Assembly: GCF_035187685.1 (NCBI RefSeq)
Contig: NZ_CP131022.1
Span: 124,001 to 188,000 of the forward strand
DNA: 64,000 nucleotides
Direction of reading: 5' to 3'
Origin: Phytoplasma sp035187685
GTDB lineage: Bacteria > Bacillota_I > Bacilli_A > Acholeplasmatales > Acholeplasmataceae
Under the pieces are notes generated by a model. The model searched no databases. It was not told the origin of the DNA and saw only the letters and a program-made list of their open reading frames with translations. Shown here piece by piece: positions 1 to 10,091 of the stretch; the first letter of the stretch is position 1; each line of letters begins with the position of its first letter. Position numbers and translations under genes: made by a program.

Positions 1-138
1 AAAATGAGTTATTATGTTAGTGATAAGAATTCATCATTACAAAGTGTCTCTCACAAGATAAATGTAATAAATTCTATAGCAAAACCCACAAATAATAAAA
101 ATAATTGTATAAAATTACAAAGAAATAAATCTATTTAA
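1..138 (+). CDS. 3' end of an unidentified gene (partial at window edge)
   Basis: A frame open from base 1 runs 45 codons to TAA at 136-138. The visible C-terminus is hydrophilic, rich in Ser, Asn and Lys, and shows no family motif. A strong terminator follows 18 bases later, which supports a genuine gene end rather than a chance frame. The product cannot be named from this fragment. Confidence 0.45.
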   Translation, partial: KMSYYVSDKNSSLQSVSHKINVINSIAKPTNNKNNCIKLQRNKSI

Positions 139-156
139 AATAAAAGATATACAAAA

Positions 157-186
157 ACAAGACCCTTTCAAGGGTCTTGTTTTTTA
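157..186 (+). terminator. Rho-independent terminator
   Basis: An 11-bp perfect stem (acaagaccctt against aagggtcttgt) with a 2-base loop is followed by a run of six T. The AGACCC/GGGTCT core recurs in the terminators at 2518 and, imperfectly, at 7023 and 25927, so this hairpin belongs to the cassette family of the region. Confidence 0.85.
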
Positions 187-238
187 CCCCCCAAACTGGT
201 TAGGCAATAAAACTTAAAACCCAGGAGGTGAAAAATAT

Positions 239-639
239 ATGAATCAAACTAAATTCCTAAAAAAGTTCTCTTAATTGTTATTTCTTTATTAATCTTTCTT
301 TTATTTCATAACCATATCTACGCCCATAACTATTTTCACAAACAAACAAAATCCAAAATAAAATTAACAGACTCCCAAACCCTCCAACAAGAATGGTTAA
401 ACACCCAACCTAAATTAAAAAGATACGATATTAACGTTCTAGATAAAGAAGATATTCCCAACATCTTAGAATATTTTGATATTCAAACTTCCATCTACGG
501 CCTTGAAGAACTCTCATACAATCCTTATAATAAACAATTTTTTTATCCTAAACTCAAAAACCCTCCTCAAGGTCTCTTAGGAGTATACAGTTGAGTTTCT
601 AACTCAGGTAAGTCTCTTTTCGAGAAATTTAATAATTAA
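239..639 (+). pseudogene. Decayed signal-peptide protein with a KNPP module
   Basis: A strong ribosome binding site (aggaggtg, 222-229) precedes ATG 239, but the frame shifts after about nine codons. The next frame gives a good hydrophobic signal segment (VLLIVISLLIFLLF), then about 90 residues containing KEDIPNILEYF and KLKNPPQGLLGVYS, then an in-frame TGA and a short tail ending at 639. The ED-I-P and KNPP-x-x-LL elements are also present in the intact secreted protein at 24592, so both probably share a domain. A second relic with the same first residues (MNQTK) starts at 2790. The function of the family is unknown to me. Confidence 0.6.
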
Positions 640-880
640 ATTAGACATATTTTATATCTAATTTATTATTTTTTTGTGTTCCGTTTTCTCAAGAACACTT
701 CAAAAAAATAAATTAAAAATCATACAAAGAGAACGACTAGACAAAAAATTAGAATCTATTGATAATTAAATCACTTTTATTAAAGAAGAACTAAAACAAC
801 AAGTCCCATACTATCTCAAAAGTTCGAAAAATTTCAAAACAAAAAAGATATAATAAATTTTTTCAATCTATTACCAATTA
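640..880 (+). other. Non-coding or decayed stretch with coiled-coil relic
   Basis: No usable frame. Short Lys/Glu/Gln-rich segments (for example around 715-850) look like the eroded coiled-coil tail of the preceding gene. Confidence 0.4.
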
Positions 881-884
881 ATTA

Positions 885-995
885 ATATATAAAACTTTTT
901 ATTTAATATTAACACAATAAAGTTGTATAATATTAGTAATCATTTCTTTAAAAGATAATATAAACTACTACTATTATTAGAAAGAAAATTAAAGA
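885..995 (+). promoter_or_regulatory. Cassette promoter and leader, copy A
   Basis: The -10-like TATAAT lies at 926-931. The about 100-base segment from the T-rich upstream part through the leader to the start codon is nearly the same as 5320-5429 and 23890-23997. Those copies have TATACT (5359) and TACAAT (23919) at the same place and share the leader motif aaaagataatataa. No good -35 is visible. Conservation above the surrounding decayed sequence is the main evidence. Confidence 0.5.
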
Positions 996-1905
996 ATGAA
1001 CTTTTTTAAAAATTATAAAGAATTTATTATTGTTTTATTTTTTGTTGTAATTTGTATTACAATGGGGCGTTATTTCAAGTAAAAAAACAAAATAAAAATA
1101 ATTCACTATCTAATATTATTAAGACAACATTAGATTTCGATAATTTACTAAAACTAAAATTAAAGCAAAATTAAATATTATTTTAAAATTACAACAAGAT
1201 TTTTTATTCCTTTAAGAAGAATATCAAACTAAAAAAAGTTAATTCACATTTATATTAGGATCCATCTGATAGTTTAGAACATTTAGAACGGAATATAAAT
1301 ATACTATTACAAAGATAAATTATCAGATTTAAAAAAAATAATTTTAATAATTTAGGCTTCAATATTTTTAATTGAGAATTTTTACAAGTTATTTCGGATT
1401 TATAAATCCCACGATTTAAAAAATATAATTTTAATGAAGAATAAATTAATGAATGTGCACAAAATTGAAAAAAATAAAAGCAACATTATAAACCATTATT
1501 TCTAAGTTCAAAAGAATTTCAAAAGAATTTCAAAAGAATTTGATAAAATTCAATCTTATGTCTTTTTTGAAAATGATAAATATGTATTATCCCTAGAAAA
1601 ACTTTCCGAAGAATAAAAAATCGAAATTGATAAAATTAAAAATAGTTGGAAATTTAATTTAAAACCTCTAAATGAATATCAAAATAAAATTGATGAATAC
1701 CAAAAAAATGTGACGCTTTAATGATTCAAATAAATTTTCTAGAATTTGATCCATAAAAAAGTTAATAAAATTAAATCCCTAAATTCACAATTAAAATTTG
1801 CTTAAAAATCTAAAAATAGATTGAAAAAAAATTATGATAGAATATTATTTAATGAAATAAATAGTAATATCTTATCTCAATTCTCCCTCTACGAAATCAT
1901 CTCGT
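996..1905 (+). pseudogene. Decayed membrane-anchored coiled-coil protein, cassette copy A
   Basis: ATG 996 begins a short N-terminal segment (MNFFKNYKEF) followed by a transmembrane helix, as in the relics at 5430 and 23998. The frame is then broken repeatedly by stops and frameshifts over about 900 bases of Lys/Asn/Glu-rich sequence. The last readable frame ends with FEE and TAA at 1908-1916, directly before the effector ribosome binding site. The intact form probably had one membrane helix and a long coiled coil. No function can be stated. Confidence 0.5.
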
Positions 1906-1935
1906 TTGAGGAATAAAAATAAGGAGATTTCAATA
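1896..1935 (+). promoter_or_regulatory. Hairpin and ribosome binding site before SVM effector 1
   Basis: A small hairpin (tctcg, tt, tgagg, with wobble pairs) ends just before gaataaaaataaggag. The AAGGAG (1921-1926) lies 9 bases before ATG 1936. Hairpins of the same geometry but different bases precede the secreted genes at 6052, 24592 and 25585. This ribosome binding site favours 1936 over the upstream in-frame ATG 1906, because only the protein starting at 1936 has a normal signal peptide. Confidence 0.55.
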
Positions 1936-2490
1936 ATGTTTCAATTAAAAAATAAATTTCAAATAGTTTATATTTGTTTAATTAATTTTATAGGGTTGTT
2001 ATTTATTTTTAGTGATCATCGAGTTATGGCGATGAATAATAATATATCACAAAATCCAAACGCTGAAATTATAAATAATATAGGAGAATTTCAAAACTTA
2101 ATGTTATTACAAAGAAATTCAGCACAACAAATTATTAATGCTTTTTTAAATCGTGCTTCAGAACCAGAAATAGTAAATCTTTTGAATAGACATAAACAAA
2201 TACATCAACAAATAGTAAATTATCAACAAAGACTGCTAAATATGCAACAACAAATGATAAGAAATATAGATTTAAATTTAACAAGAATTCAACTCGAAAG
2301 AGAAAGTTTATTATTAGAAAATTCAATGATGACTGCCATCAACAACATTCCTTTGCATGCTTCTGAATCACAGATAAATATATTAAGAAATATTCAAATA
2401 AATATAGATCAAGTTCAATCACAAATTAATAATATAATACAACAAATAAGAGATCAACAACAAAGAAACAATAACCCAAGAAGACGTTGA
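1936..2490 (+). CDS. SVM-type secreted effector candidate 1 (helical, Gln/Asn-rich)
   Basis: The 184-residue protein begins with the SVM signal peptide (MFQLKNKFQIVY..., cleavage expected after VMA at residue 32), which sends phytoplasma effectors through Sec into the host cell. The mature part of about 152 residues has no Cys. It is rich in Gln, Asn and Ile, with heptad-like hydrophobic spacing over two or three long helices (around residues 45-95 and 100-175), and a basic RRR end. Phyllogens (PHYL1/SAP54), which bind MADS-box factors, are also short all-helical SVM proteins, so comparison is worthwhile, but I cannot claim membership from sequence reading. The gene sits alone behind a decayed coiled-coil gene and is followed by a strong terminator. 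The upstream 10-residue in-frame extension is rejected. Confidence 0.8.
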   Translation: MFQLKNKFQIVYICLINFIGLLFIFSDHRVMAMNNNISQNPNAEIINNIGEFQNLMLLQRNSAQQIINAFLNRASEPEIVNLLNRHKQIHQQIVNYQQRLLNMQQQMIRNIDLNLTRIQLERESLLLENSMMTAINNIPLHASESQINILRNIQINIDQVQSQINNIIQQIRDQQQRNNNPRRR

Positions 2491-2517
2491 ATAATTAAAT
2501 ATTCAACTTTCAATTCT

Positions 2518-2546
2518 AAAAGACCCTTTTCTAGGGTCTTTTTTAT
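2518..2546 (+). terminator. Terminator of SVM effector 1
   Basis: The stem aaaagaccct against agggtctttt has a 5-base loop and a T-rich tail, about 30 bases after the stop codon. It has the same AGACCC core as the terminator at 157. Confidence 0.85.
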
Positions 2547-2789
2547 TTAACACACAACGAATTGACAAGTTAATAAATTAAAAAATAAAGAAAAGTGGTT
2601 AGATATTAATTTAAAAAAACTATTATACAAAGGCATTTAGTAGTAAAAACGAATATATAATAAAAAGACGTTACAAAAATAAATTTAATCACAACATCGA
2701 AAAATATATCAATTAAGAAAATAAAAAAATCAAATAATGGCTATTTCGACGAGATTAGAATAATTCAAAATCAAAAGGAGGTTAAAACT

Positions 2790-2895
2790 ATGAATCAAAC
2801 TAAATCCCTAAGAAAAGTTTTATTCACTATTTCTTTTATAATCTTTATTTTTTTTAATAACCCTATATAAGTTTATAACTATTTTCAAAGACTGA
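2790..2895 (+). pseudogene. Relic of the MNQTK signal-peptide family
   Basis: AAAGGAGG (2774-2781) precedes ATG 2790, which encodes MNQTKSLRKVLFTISFI and a hydrophobic segment; TAA stops the frame near 2870. It is the paralogue of the relic at 239, reduced to the signal segment. Confidence 0.55.
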
Positions 2896-5318
2896 AATAA
2901 TTTTTATATCCTTTCTAAAAATATTTTTAGAAAGGAATGAAATATCAAGATAAGAATTATTTAAAGAATTTGTAAAAAATAAAGAGAAATTAAAATTTCG
3001 AGATGAATTAATTGATATGCATTTATATCTGTAAATAATTTGGTTGATATATTAAAATATTATCCAAGAGTCTTTCAAAAAGATGATTTATATTAATAAG
3101 TAATTTTAGATTAATAAAAGTCTTAAATAATTATTAAGATGTAGGTTATGAATTTGTTGTCTATATAACTTCAACCAGAGAACTTATTAGAAAAAGTTAT
3201 TCCTCTTCGATTCAGTAAAAAACTCATAAATATAATAACCTTTTCCTTTCAAGAAAGAAAAACATTGATCATTTACAGGGTACCAAATTATTAATCCTTA
3301 TCAATTATATTTAAGAAAAATTAATCATAAACTCTTAGTTAAAAAAATTAAAAAATAAAAGGTAGTGGATTTATTTATCTTTCTCTAATTATTAAAAAAG
3401 CTATTTTAAATGATAATGATCTCGACTTATTATCGATTTGGAAAATATTGTTGATAATTCCTAAATATTTTATTAAAAAACATTGGTATTTCAAAATTTT
3501 ATTTATTAATAATTACGACTAACTCTATTAAAAAGCCGTTTTTCAAACATTATTAAATCAATATAACTATTTATTAACAAAAATAAAAAAAAGATTAACT
3601 AAAGCAGGGCTTTTCTTTATTTTCAGTAAATATTGTTTTCTTAGTATTTTAAGATACAAAAATAATCAAAATTTATTTTACGTATTTCAGTTATCAATCA
3701 AAATTTTAAACAGGAATATTAAATTTAAATGATTTAATTACCTTCAAAAAAACATTTTCAAAAAAAAGAAACATGTATTTATTTCTTACTGATTATCAAA
3801 AAATAATTTCTAACGCCATAAAAGATGATTTTTTATTTATTGATCTGCCTTATTAAAATAGCAAAAATAACCCTTACATCAGTTTTTTATCAAGAGCTCT
3901 TTTGATTCGACAGAACAAATTAATTTGTTTAATTATCTAGAAAAGACCTATCATTAAGGATTGAAATGGGGTTAATATTATATTATGAAATTATCAAAGA
4001 TTACAAAGGTTTAAAAATATCTTGGGAAAAAGAATTAACCAAAATAGAAATCGAATTAAAATAATTGTACGAAGCTAAAAAAATAACTCAAGAACAAAAA
4101 GAAAAAATAAAAGAAACCTTAGATAAAAACAAAAACACCATTAAAGAAATAAAAATAAAATCAAAAATGTATTTGGAAATATCAATATCTTAAAATAAAA
4201 ATCAAAAATAAAATGAGTTAACAAAGAATAAGAATAACTAAAAACAAATACTAACGAAAATGACAAAACTAGATTAAAAAATAACATCAACTGGTTAGAA
4301 ACTTAAAAAAATTAATTGTTAAATAAATAATCAAAATTAAAAGAGAAAAAACTGATTTATAAGCTGAAAAAGAAATGCATGAGACTCCCGACCCCCAATG
4401 TGTTATCAAATAAAATTAAATTTAGAGATCCATTACAGCGTGATTATGATAAATTAACTCTTGGAGAATAAAAAATTTTTGCCTAAATCAAATCCATTGA
4501 ACAAATACTCACAGAAATCCAAAATAATAAAATAATATTGACTAAATAAAATAAAAATGAACTTTAATCTAAAAAAACAAAAAAAGATTAAAAATTTTTA
4601 GAGAAGCAGCTTTTGAATCAAGATTTACCGCAACCTATTGGGATAAAAAGCATGAATTTAGTTTTGGTGTAATCATTGCGACGATATCTTCCTAGGAAGC
4701 CTAATTATATATGGATTATTTTTCTGCAGTTGAGGCATGTTAATAGTATTAAACTTTGTAATAACTAAAAAGTCTTTGGAACATTATCATCAAAAGGTGG
4801 ATTAATAATAGTTTCACGAAGTTCATCGTGTAATCTGTTTAGACCATAATTATTTAACAATGAAGACAGAACAATTAAAACGATGTACAAAGATATATAC
4901 GAAACAATTGTAAAAATAATAGAGCAAAAATTAGAAGAATCAAAAGCCGACTACAAAGATTGTGAAAAGAAAATAGAAAAATATAAAATTTGTTATGCGT
5001 ATAATATAATTTTAAATTCAGAACAAGAAAAATGAGCAATCCAACAATTAAAACGCGAAGAAAGAAAATGTTTACTAATTGATGAATATAAAATATTAAT
5101 TGTAAATGAATTAACTAAACAAAATAATTTAGTTTCTGACTTAACAGATTTAAAATTGTAACAAAATTGACTAGAAGAAAAAATGAAACAATAACTGGAG
5201 AAATTAATATCTTAAAAGAAGAACAAAAATAACAAGACCTAAATTAAGTCAAGAGATAAAAAAAGATCAGAATAAAAAAGATAATAATAAATTTTTTTAA
5301 ACCTATCATTATATAATC
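2896..5318 (+). pseudogene. Extended graveyard of decayed genes
   Basis: About 2.4 kb without any frame over 60 codons. Readable pieces include a segment at about 2930-3230 that matches 23160-23440 (shared wording agaattattta, aaagagaa, gattaataaaagtcttaaataatta), coiled-coil pieces at about 4010-4330 and 4860-5160, and RDPLQRDYDKLT near 4430, which resembles RDSLKRDYD near 5935. These look like eroded members of the coiled-coil and secreted families of the intact cassettes, with many stops in all frames. No transposase or replication gene can be recognised with confidence. Confidence 0.5.
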
Positions 5319-5319
5319 A

Positions 5320-5429
5320 ATATATAAATTTTTATTTAAAATTAAAACAATAAAGTTGTATACTAGTAGTAGTCGATCTCTTGAAAAGATAATATAAATT
5401 ACTACTATTATTAGAAAGGTAATGAAATA
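5320..5429 (+). promoter_or_regulatory. Cassette promoter and leader, copy B
   Basis: Second copy of the leader described at 885, with TATACT at 5359-5364 and the same aaaagataatataa leader block. It ends in a ribosome binding site (gaaagg) before ATG 5430. Confidence 0.5.
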
Positions 5430-6030
5430 ATGGACTTTTTTAAAAATTATAAAGAAGCTATTGTTGTTTCGGGATTTTTTTGAGTTTGTATTACAATTAT
5501 TTTTATTTTAAATAAAAAAACAATTGTAACACATTATTTAATTATCAACAACCATTAGAAAATAAAAAGAAGAACTTTTTAATCAACCATCAAGAACCAA
5601 AACGCGAAATTAAAACTCCAAAACTTAAAATTAAAATAACTCTAGAAAGATTTAATTTCATTAAATCTTGTTTAAAAACCACAATGAAGTTTTATCATTA
5701 TACAATCTTTTTAAAAAAATTGAAATTTAAACAGCCAAAAACAAATATATTAGAATATCAAAAAAACAAGGCAATTAACAAATTAAATACAAATGCGATG
5801 AATTCAACAAAAAAATTGAAGAAACTAAAAATAAAAAGATCGTACAAGGATTAACAAAAAGAGAAACAGCCGACTTTAGAAGATGACAAAGAAACTTATA
5901 AGGTTATTTTATTAAATGTTATTCAATGAAGAGATTCATTAAAGCGCGATTATGATAATTCCAAAAATAGTTACGGAAATTTCTTAGAACATTTGAATTC
6001 CTTCTGCCAAATTGCTTCATCTGAAGAATA
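5430..6030 (+). pseudogene. Decayed membrane-anchored coiled-coil protein, cassette copy B
   Basis: It starts MDFFKNYKEAIVV, with one membrane helix, like copies A and C; the frame is lost within 20 codons. Charged coiled-coil wording continues to about 6000. The terminal frame reads SSEE and stops at about 6030, just upstream of the hydrolase ribosome binding site, the same organisation as copy A. Confidence 0.5.
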
Positions 6031-6051
6031 AAAATAAAGGTGATTTTATTA

Positions 6052-6960
6052 ATGATCAAATTAAAAAAACCAATTTTTAAAAAAAATAAATATTTTTTAC
6101 TTATATTATTTTTTTAATTTTTGTAACTATGCAACAAAAAATTTATGCTTACCCTTTGTTAGACAAAAATATAGGTATTCATACAGATTTTAAAGAAGTT
6201 CCGAATGCTAAAGCTAATATAGTTGTTACTCATGGAATAGCTGAGAGTTCAAAAGAATATGAAAGATTATCAAATATTTTAAATAATACTAATTATAATG
6301 TTTTGCTTTATGATGTTAGAAGTCATGGGCAAAGCAGAAATAATTACAATGATATAGCAAATATTGATGATTTTAATATTTTAATAGATGACTTGTATTT
6401 AATAATTAACTCTTTAAAACAAAAAAATAATTTAAAAAATATTTTATTAGGACATAGTTTAGGCGGTATAATAAATAATTGTTATATTTACAGATATAAA
6501 AATATAGACGGCGTAATTAACAGTGGTTCTCCAACAAAAATAATAGATTCTGTAAATGTATTTATAGAAGAAGAATCAATAAAAAATATGCCAAATATTC
6601 CAGTAGTAATGAATTACGAAAGATTATCCAGATTACCTTTGACACAAGAAATGAAGAATTTTAGAAGTATAAAATTCTTAACTCCGAATTTTATAAGAAA
6701 TACTATGGTTTTAAGTATTCGATATTTTCAAGAAAATTTAATCAATAATTCATATATTTATCCAAAATCTATTTTATTATTACACGGAGAAAAAGATAAA
6801 TTTATTTTATCAGAAAATAGCCAAGAATTGTTTGATATTCTTCAAGAATCTAATAAAAAAATTGAAATTATATCCTAATATGTATCATAATTTATTTAAT
6901 GATTTAGAAAATGAACAAGTTTATCAAGATATTATAGAATGGTTAGAAACAATTTTATAA
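6052..6960 (+). pseudogene. Secreted alpha/beta hydrolase (lysophospholipase-like), two frameshifts
   Basis: Longest intact frame is 6129-6878 (249 residues). It has the serine-hydrolase fold marks: VTHG (residues 33-36), DVRSHGQS, the nucleophile elbow GHSLGG (Ser110) and the acid region LLLHGEKDKF. ATG 6052, behind the cassette ribosome binding site, encodes MIKLKKPIFKKNKYFLLILFF and then stops. One extra T in the seven-T run at 6109-6115 would join it to the hydrolase and give a signal peptide ending near KIYA. At 6870 one extra A shifts the frame. Without it the protein would continue YPNMYHNLF, which contains the expected catalytic His (6886-6888), to a stop at 6958. The family hydrolyses lipid or other ester bonds; the substrate is unknown. 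As sequenced, both secretion and the catalytic triad are lost. Confidence 0.75.
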
Positions 6961-7022
6961 AAATTTAAATAAATAATAAAAATAAAAAAATAAATTGAAT
7001 ATTATATAAATCCATATGAAGA

Positions 7023-7048
7023 AGACTTTTATGAGGTCTTTTTTTAAT
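7023..7048 (+). terminator. Terminator after the hydrolase
   Basis: aagact paired with ggtctt (one G-T pair) over a short loop, then seven T. It is a weaker relative of the AGACCC terminators. Confidence 0.65.
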
Positions 7049-7050
7049 GA

Positions 7051-7080
7051 AGTTTTCTTAAAAACTGAACTGATAGAGAA
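7051..7080 (+). repeat. Short dispersed repeat (cttaaaaactgaac-gatag)
   Basis: The segment cttaaaaactgaactgatag recurs at 25950-25980 (with ccgatag) and, degraded, at 23119-23150. A related inverted form is at about 26660-26676. Each copy lies just after a cassette terminator or at an edge of decayed sequence, as expected for the end of a transposable unit. Confidence 0.5.
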
Positions 7081-7249
7081 GTCTCTAATTTGTTCTAAAA
7101 AAATTATTTTAATTATAAAAACAACATTTTATGTTATAATGAAAATAATTTAGTATTAAAATATTAAAAATAAATTAACTATTCATAAAAATTAAATTTT
7201 AATTTATGAATTTTAATTTATGAGTTGTTTTTAAAAAAACGAAATATAA

Positions 7250-8215
7250 ATGAAATAGGTAAAAAAAATTAATAATCAGATTTTAATTGACATTCAAAAT
7301 TTATCCAAAAAATTTTTAATTAATAAAAAAATTTTTCAAAAACCTCAAATTTTAGCAGCTAACAAAAATATTAATTTATCTATTTTTAAAGGGGAAACTT
7401 TATCTATAGTAGGCGAATCAGGTTCAGGAAAATCTACTTTAGGACAATTAATTTTGCAATTAGAAAAACATACTTCTGGAAATATATTTTATCATCAAAA
7501 TAAATTAAATAAAATTGATTTAACAAAATTAGATAAAAAACAACAACGTTTATTAAGAAAAGAACTTCAAATTATTTTTCAAGATCCTTTTTCTTCTTTA
7601 AACCCTTCTTTAAAAATATCTGATATTATCGGTGAAGGTCTTTTAATTCATAAAATGGTTAAAAACACAAAAGATCATTTTTACAAAGAAAAAATATTAG
7701 ATATTATGTCAAAATGTCAAATCGATAAATCTCTTTATAATCGTTATCCGACACAATTATCAGGAGGTCAAAGACAGAGGATAGCTATCGCTAGAACATT
7801 AATTATAAAACCTAAATTTATTGTTTGTGACGAAATTGTTTCTGCATTAGATGTTTCAACTCAATCTAAAATTCTTGACCTTTTAAATGATTTAAAGCAA
7901 AAAAATCAATTAACTTTAATGTTCATTACTCATGATTTAGGTGTTGCTGGTTATTTAAGCGATAGAATATGTGTCATGTATTTAGGTAATATAGTAGAAT
8001 TAGGACCTAAAGACAAAATTTTAAAAAATCCTTGTCATCCTTATACTAAACAAATTTTAAATGCTATTCCTAAATTAAACAACCAAACAAAAACAGAATA
8101 TAAAATTGTTTATGAAACCCTTAAATTCAAATTTTTATTTCATAAAAATGAAAAAGATTTAAATTGGCTAGAAATTGAACCTCAGCATTTTATTAGATGT
8201 ACTTTAAAAAAATAA
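7250..8215 (+). CDS. oppF: Oligopeptide/dipeptide ABC transporter ATPase (OppF/DppF-like), premature stop at codon 3
   Basis: ABC ATPase that would power peptide import. Walker A GESGSGKST (around 7409-7437), Q-loop FQDP, signature LSGGQRQR, Walker B FIVCDE and the switch His (FITHD) are all present. The C-terminus carries the peptide-importer extension (EIEPQHFIRCT). In-frame ATG 7250 is followed by AAA and then TAG (7256-7258), so the natural start is blocked; downstream the frame is open. The first standard start codon after the stop is TTG 7454, beyond Walker A, which would give a useless protein. Translation could use a rare start such as ATT at about 7268, or the gene may be newly inactivated. 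Expected length is about 320 residues, normal for the family. It is the first gene of a five-gene operon. Confidence 0.75.
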
Positions 8216-8236
8216 ATTTAAAAAGTAGGATTTTAA

Positions 8237-9034
8237 ATGGAAAGTTTGTTAAAAGTTCAAAATTTACATACTTATTTTGAAACTCCAAAAGGGTTAATAA
8301 AAGCTGTGAAGGGAGTTTCTTTTAAATTAAAAAAAGGGCAATCTTTAGGTATTGTTGGCGAATCAGGAAGTGGTAAAAGCCAAACTGCCATGTCAATTCT
8401 AAAATTATTTGCACAAAATCAAAAAATATATCAAGGTAAAATTATTTTTAATGAAAAAGAAATTTCCCAATATAATGACAAACAAATGACAAAAATTCGC
8501 GGCAATGAAATAGCTATGATTTTTCAAAATGCTATTTCTAGTCTTAATCCTGTTTTTAAAATAAAAAACCAAATCATGGAAGTTTTAAAATTGCATAGAA
8601 AAATGAATCATGCCGAAAGCAAAGCAAAAATTTTTGACATTTTAAATAAAGTTAAAATAAATAATGTTCGAAGGGTAATGGAAGCTTATCCTAGTCAATT
8701 ATCAGGTGGGATGTGTCAAAGAATAATGATAGCGATGTCTTTAGTATGTGAACCTAAAATTTTAATCGCTGACGAACCGACTACAGCTTTAGATGTTGTT
8801 ATTCAAAAAGAAATTTTAAATTTGATTAATGATTTAAAAAAAGAAATAAAAACATCTATTTTATTTATCACTCATGATTTAGGAGTTATATCTCAAATTG
8901 TAGATAATGTTATAGTTATGTATCAAGGAAAAATAATAGAACAAGGTCCTATTCAAGAAATTTTAAAAAAACCTAAACATAATTATACAAAATCTTTATT
9001 AAATAATTTTTTAAAAACAAATTTTTTTGTATAA
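8237..9034 (+). CDS. oppD: Oligopeptide/dipeptide ABC transporter ATPase (OppD/DppD-like)
   Basis: 265-residue ABC ATPase, second nucleotide-binding subunit of the peptide importer. Visible are Walker A GESGSGKSQT (residues around 41-50), Q-loop FQNA, Walker B ILIADEP and the switch His FITHD. The signature reads LSGGMCQR, with Cys where the family normally has Arg. The protein ends soon after the HNYTKSLL segment, so it lacks most of the 50-80-residue C-terminal extension usual for OppD. Ribosome binding site aaaagtagga (8219-8228) precedes ATG 8237, 21 bases after oppF. Confidence 0.85.
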   Translation: MESLLKVQNLHTYFETPKGLIKAVKGVSFKLKKGQSLGIVGESGSGKSQTAMSILKLFAQNQKIYQGKIIFNEKEISQYNDKQMTKIRGNEIAMIFQNAISSLNPVFKIKNQIMEVLKLHRKMNHAESKAKIFDILNKVKINNVRRVMEAYPSQLSGGMCQRIMIAMSLVCEPKILIADEPTTALDVVIQKEILNLINDLKKEIKTSILFITHDLGVISQIVDNVIVMYQGKIIEQGPIQEILKKPKHNYTKSLLNNFLKTNFFV

Positions 9035-9133
9035 TTACTAAAAATAAATTTTGTAAAAAATTAAATTATAATTCATATATTATTTTATTAATATTTATAA
9101 AAAATATTTATAAGAAAGAAGAATTTATATGTT

Positions 9134-10054
9134 ATGTCTTCAACAGATTATATTTTAAAAAAATTTTTTTATATTTTATTAATGTTAATAACCATAATAT
9201 TAATAAGTTTTTTTTCTGTTAAATTAATACCTGGCGATCCAGTTTCAGCTATGTTTGGGCAAAAAGGACCGACAAAAGAACAAAGAGAAGTTGAAGAAAA
9301 AAAATTAGGATTAGATAAAAGTATACCAGAACAATTTAAAACGTATCTAATAAATATATTTAAATTTAGTTTTGGTAATTCTTATGTATATAGAGATCAA
9401 ACAACATTTAGTCTTGTTTGGCCTAATTTTAAAATAACTTTTTTAATAGCTTTTTTAAGTTGTATTTTAGGTTCTATAATAGGTATTTTTTTTGGTTCTT
9501 TATCATCTTTATGGCGAAATACCAAAAAAAGTTTTATCTTAAATTCTATATTTATGTTTTTATTATCTACCCCTACTTTTATTATTGGTTTTACATTGCA
9601 ATATTATTTAGGTTTTTGCTGGAATATATCGGAAATATCTGGAACTATTTATTTACCTATTTTAACTTTAGCTTTAGCAGCTAGTGGTTCTATTTTTAAA
9701 ATAACTTTTAATAATATGAAAGAATCTTTAAAACAACCTTATATCACAACAGCTTATGCTAAAGGATTATCGACAAAAACAGTTATTTTTAAACATGCTT
9801 TAAAAAATGCTTCAATTCCTATTTTAGCTCAAATTGGTTTAATTTTTAATGGTTTAATTAGTGGTGCTGCTATTACAGAATCTATATTTAATTTACAAGG
9901 TATAGGAAGTTCAACAATATTAGCTTTTGAAAATAGAGATTTTCCAGTCCTTCAATGTTCTATTATTTTATTAGGTATTTTCATTTCTATTTTTAATTTA
10001 TTATTAGATTTAATATATTTTTGGTTAAATCCTACAATAAATAAAAAGAAATAA
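9134..10054 (+). CDS. oppB: Peptide ABC transporter permease (OppB/DppB-like)
   Basis: 306 residues with six predicted membrane helices: one at residues 11-30, the rest from about residue 95. It has the family opening (LIPGDPVSAMFGQ) and the EAA-like loop before the last helices (TAYAKGLSTKTVIFKHALKNA), which docks onto the ATPases. It forms the import channel with OppC. aagaaagaag (9112-9121) serves as ribosome binding site. The 100-base gap after oppD holds no terminator. Confidence 0.9.
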   Translation: MSSTDYILKKFFYILLMLITIILISFFSVKLIPGDPVSAMFGQKGPTKEQREVEEKKLGLDKSIPEQFKTYLINIFKFSFGNSYVYRDQTTFSLVWPNFKITFLIAFLSCILGSIIGIFFGSLSSLWRNTKKSFILNSIFMFLLSTPTFIIGFTLQYYLGFCWNISEISGTIYLPILTLALAASGSIFKITFNNMKESLKQPYITTAYAKGLSTKTVIFKHALKNASIPILAQIGLIFNGLISGAAITESIFNLQGIGSSTILAFENRDFPVLQCSIILLGIFISIFNLLLDLIYFWLNPTINKKK

Positions 10055-10091
10055 AATATATTTTAATTATTATAGAAAGATAAAAAATTTA

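Noticed and set aside
1906..1935. Ten-residue N-terminal extension of SVM effector 1
   Set aside because: It overlaps the hairpin and ribosome binding site and would spoil the signal peptide.
7454..8215. oppF starting at TTG 7454
   Set aside because: This start lies after Walker A, so the protein could not bind ATP. The frame continues upstream with good family similarity.
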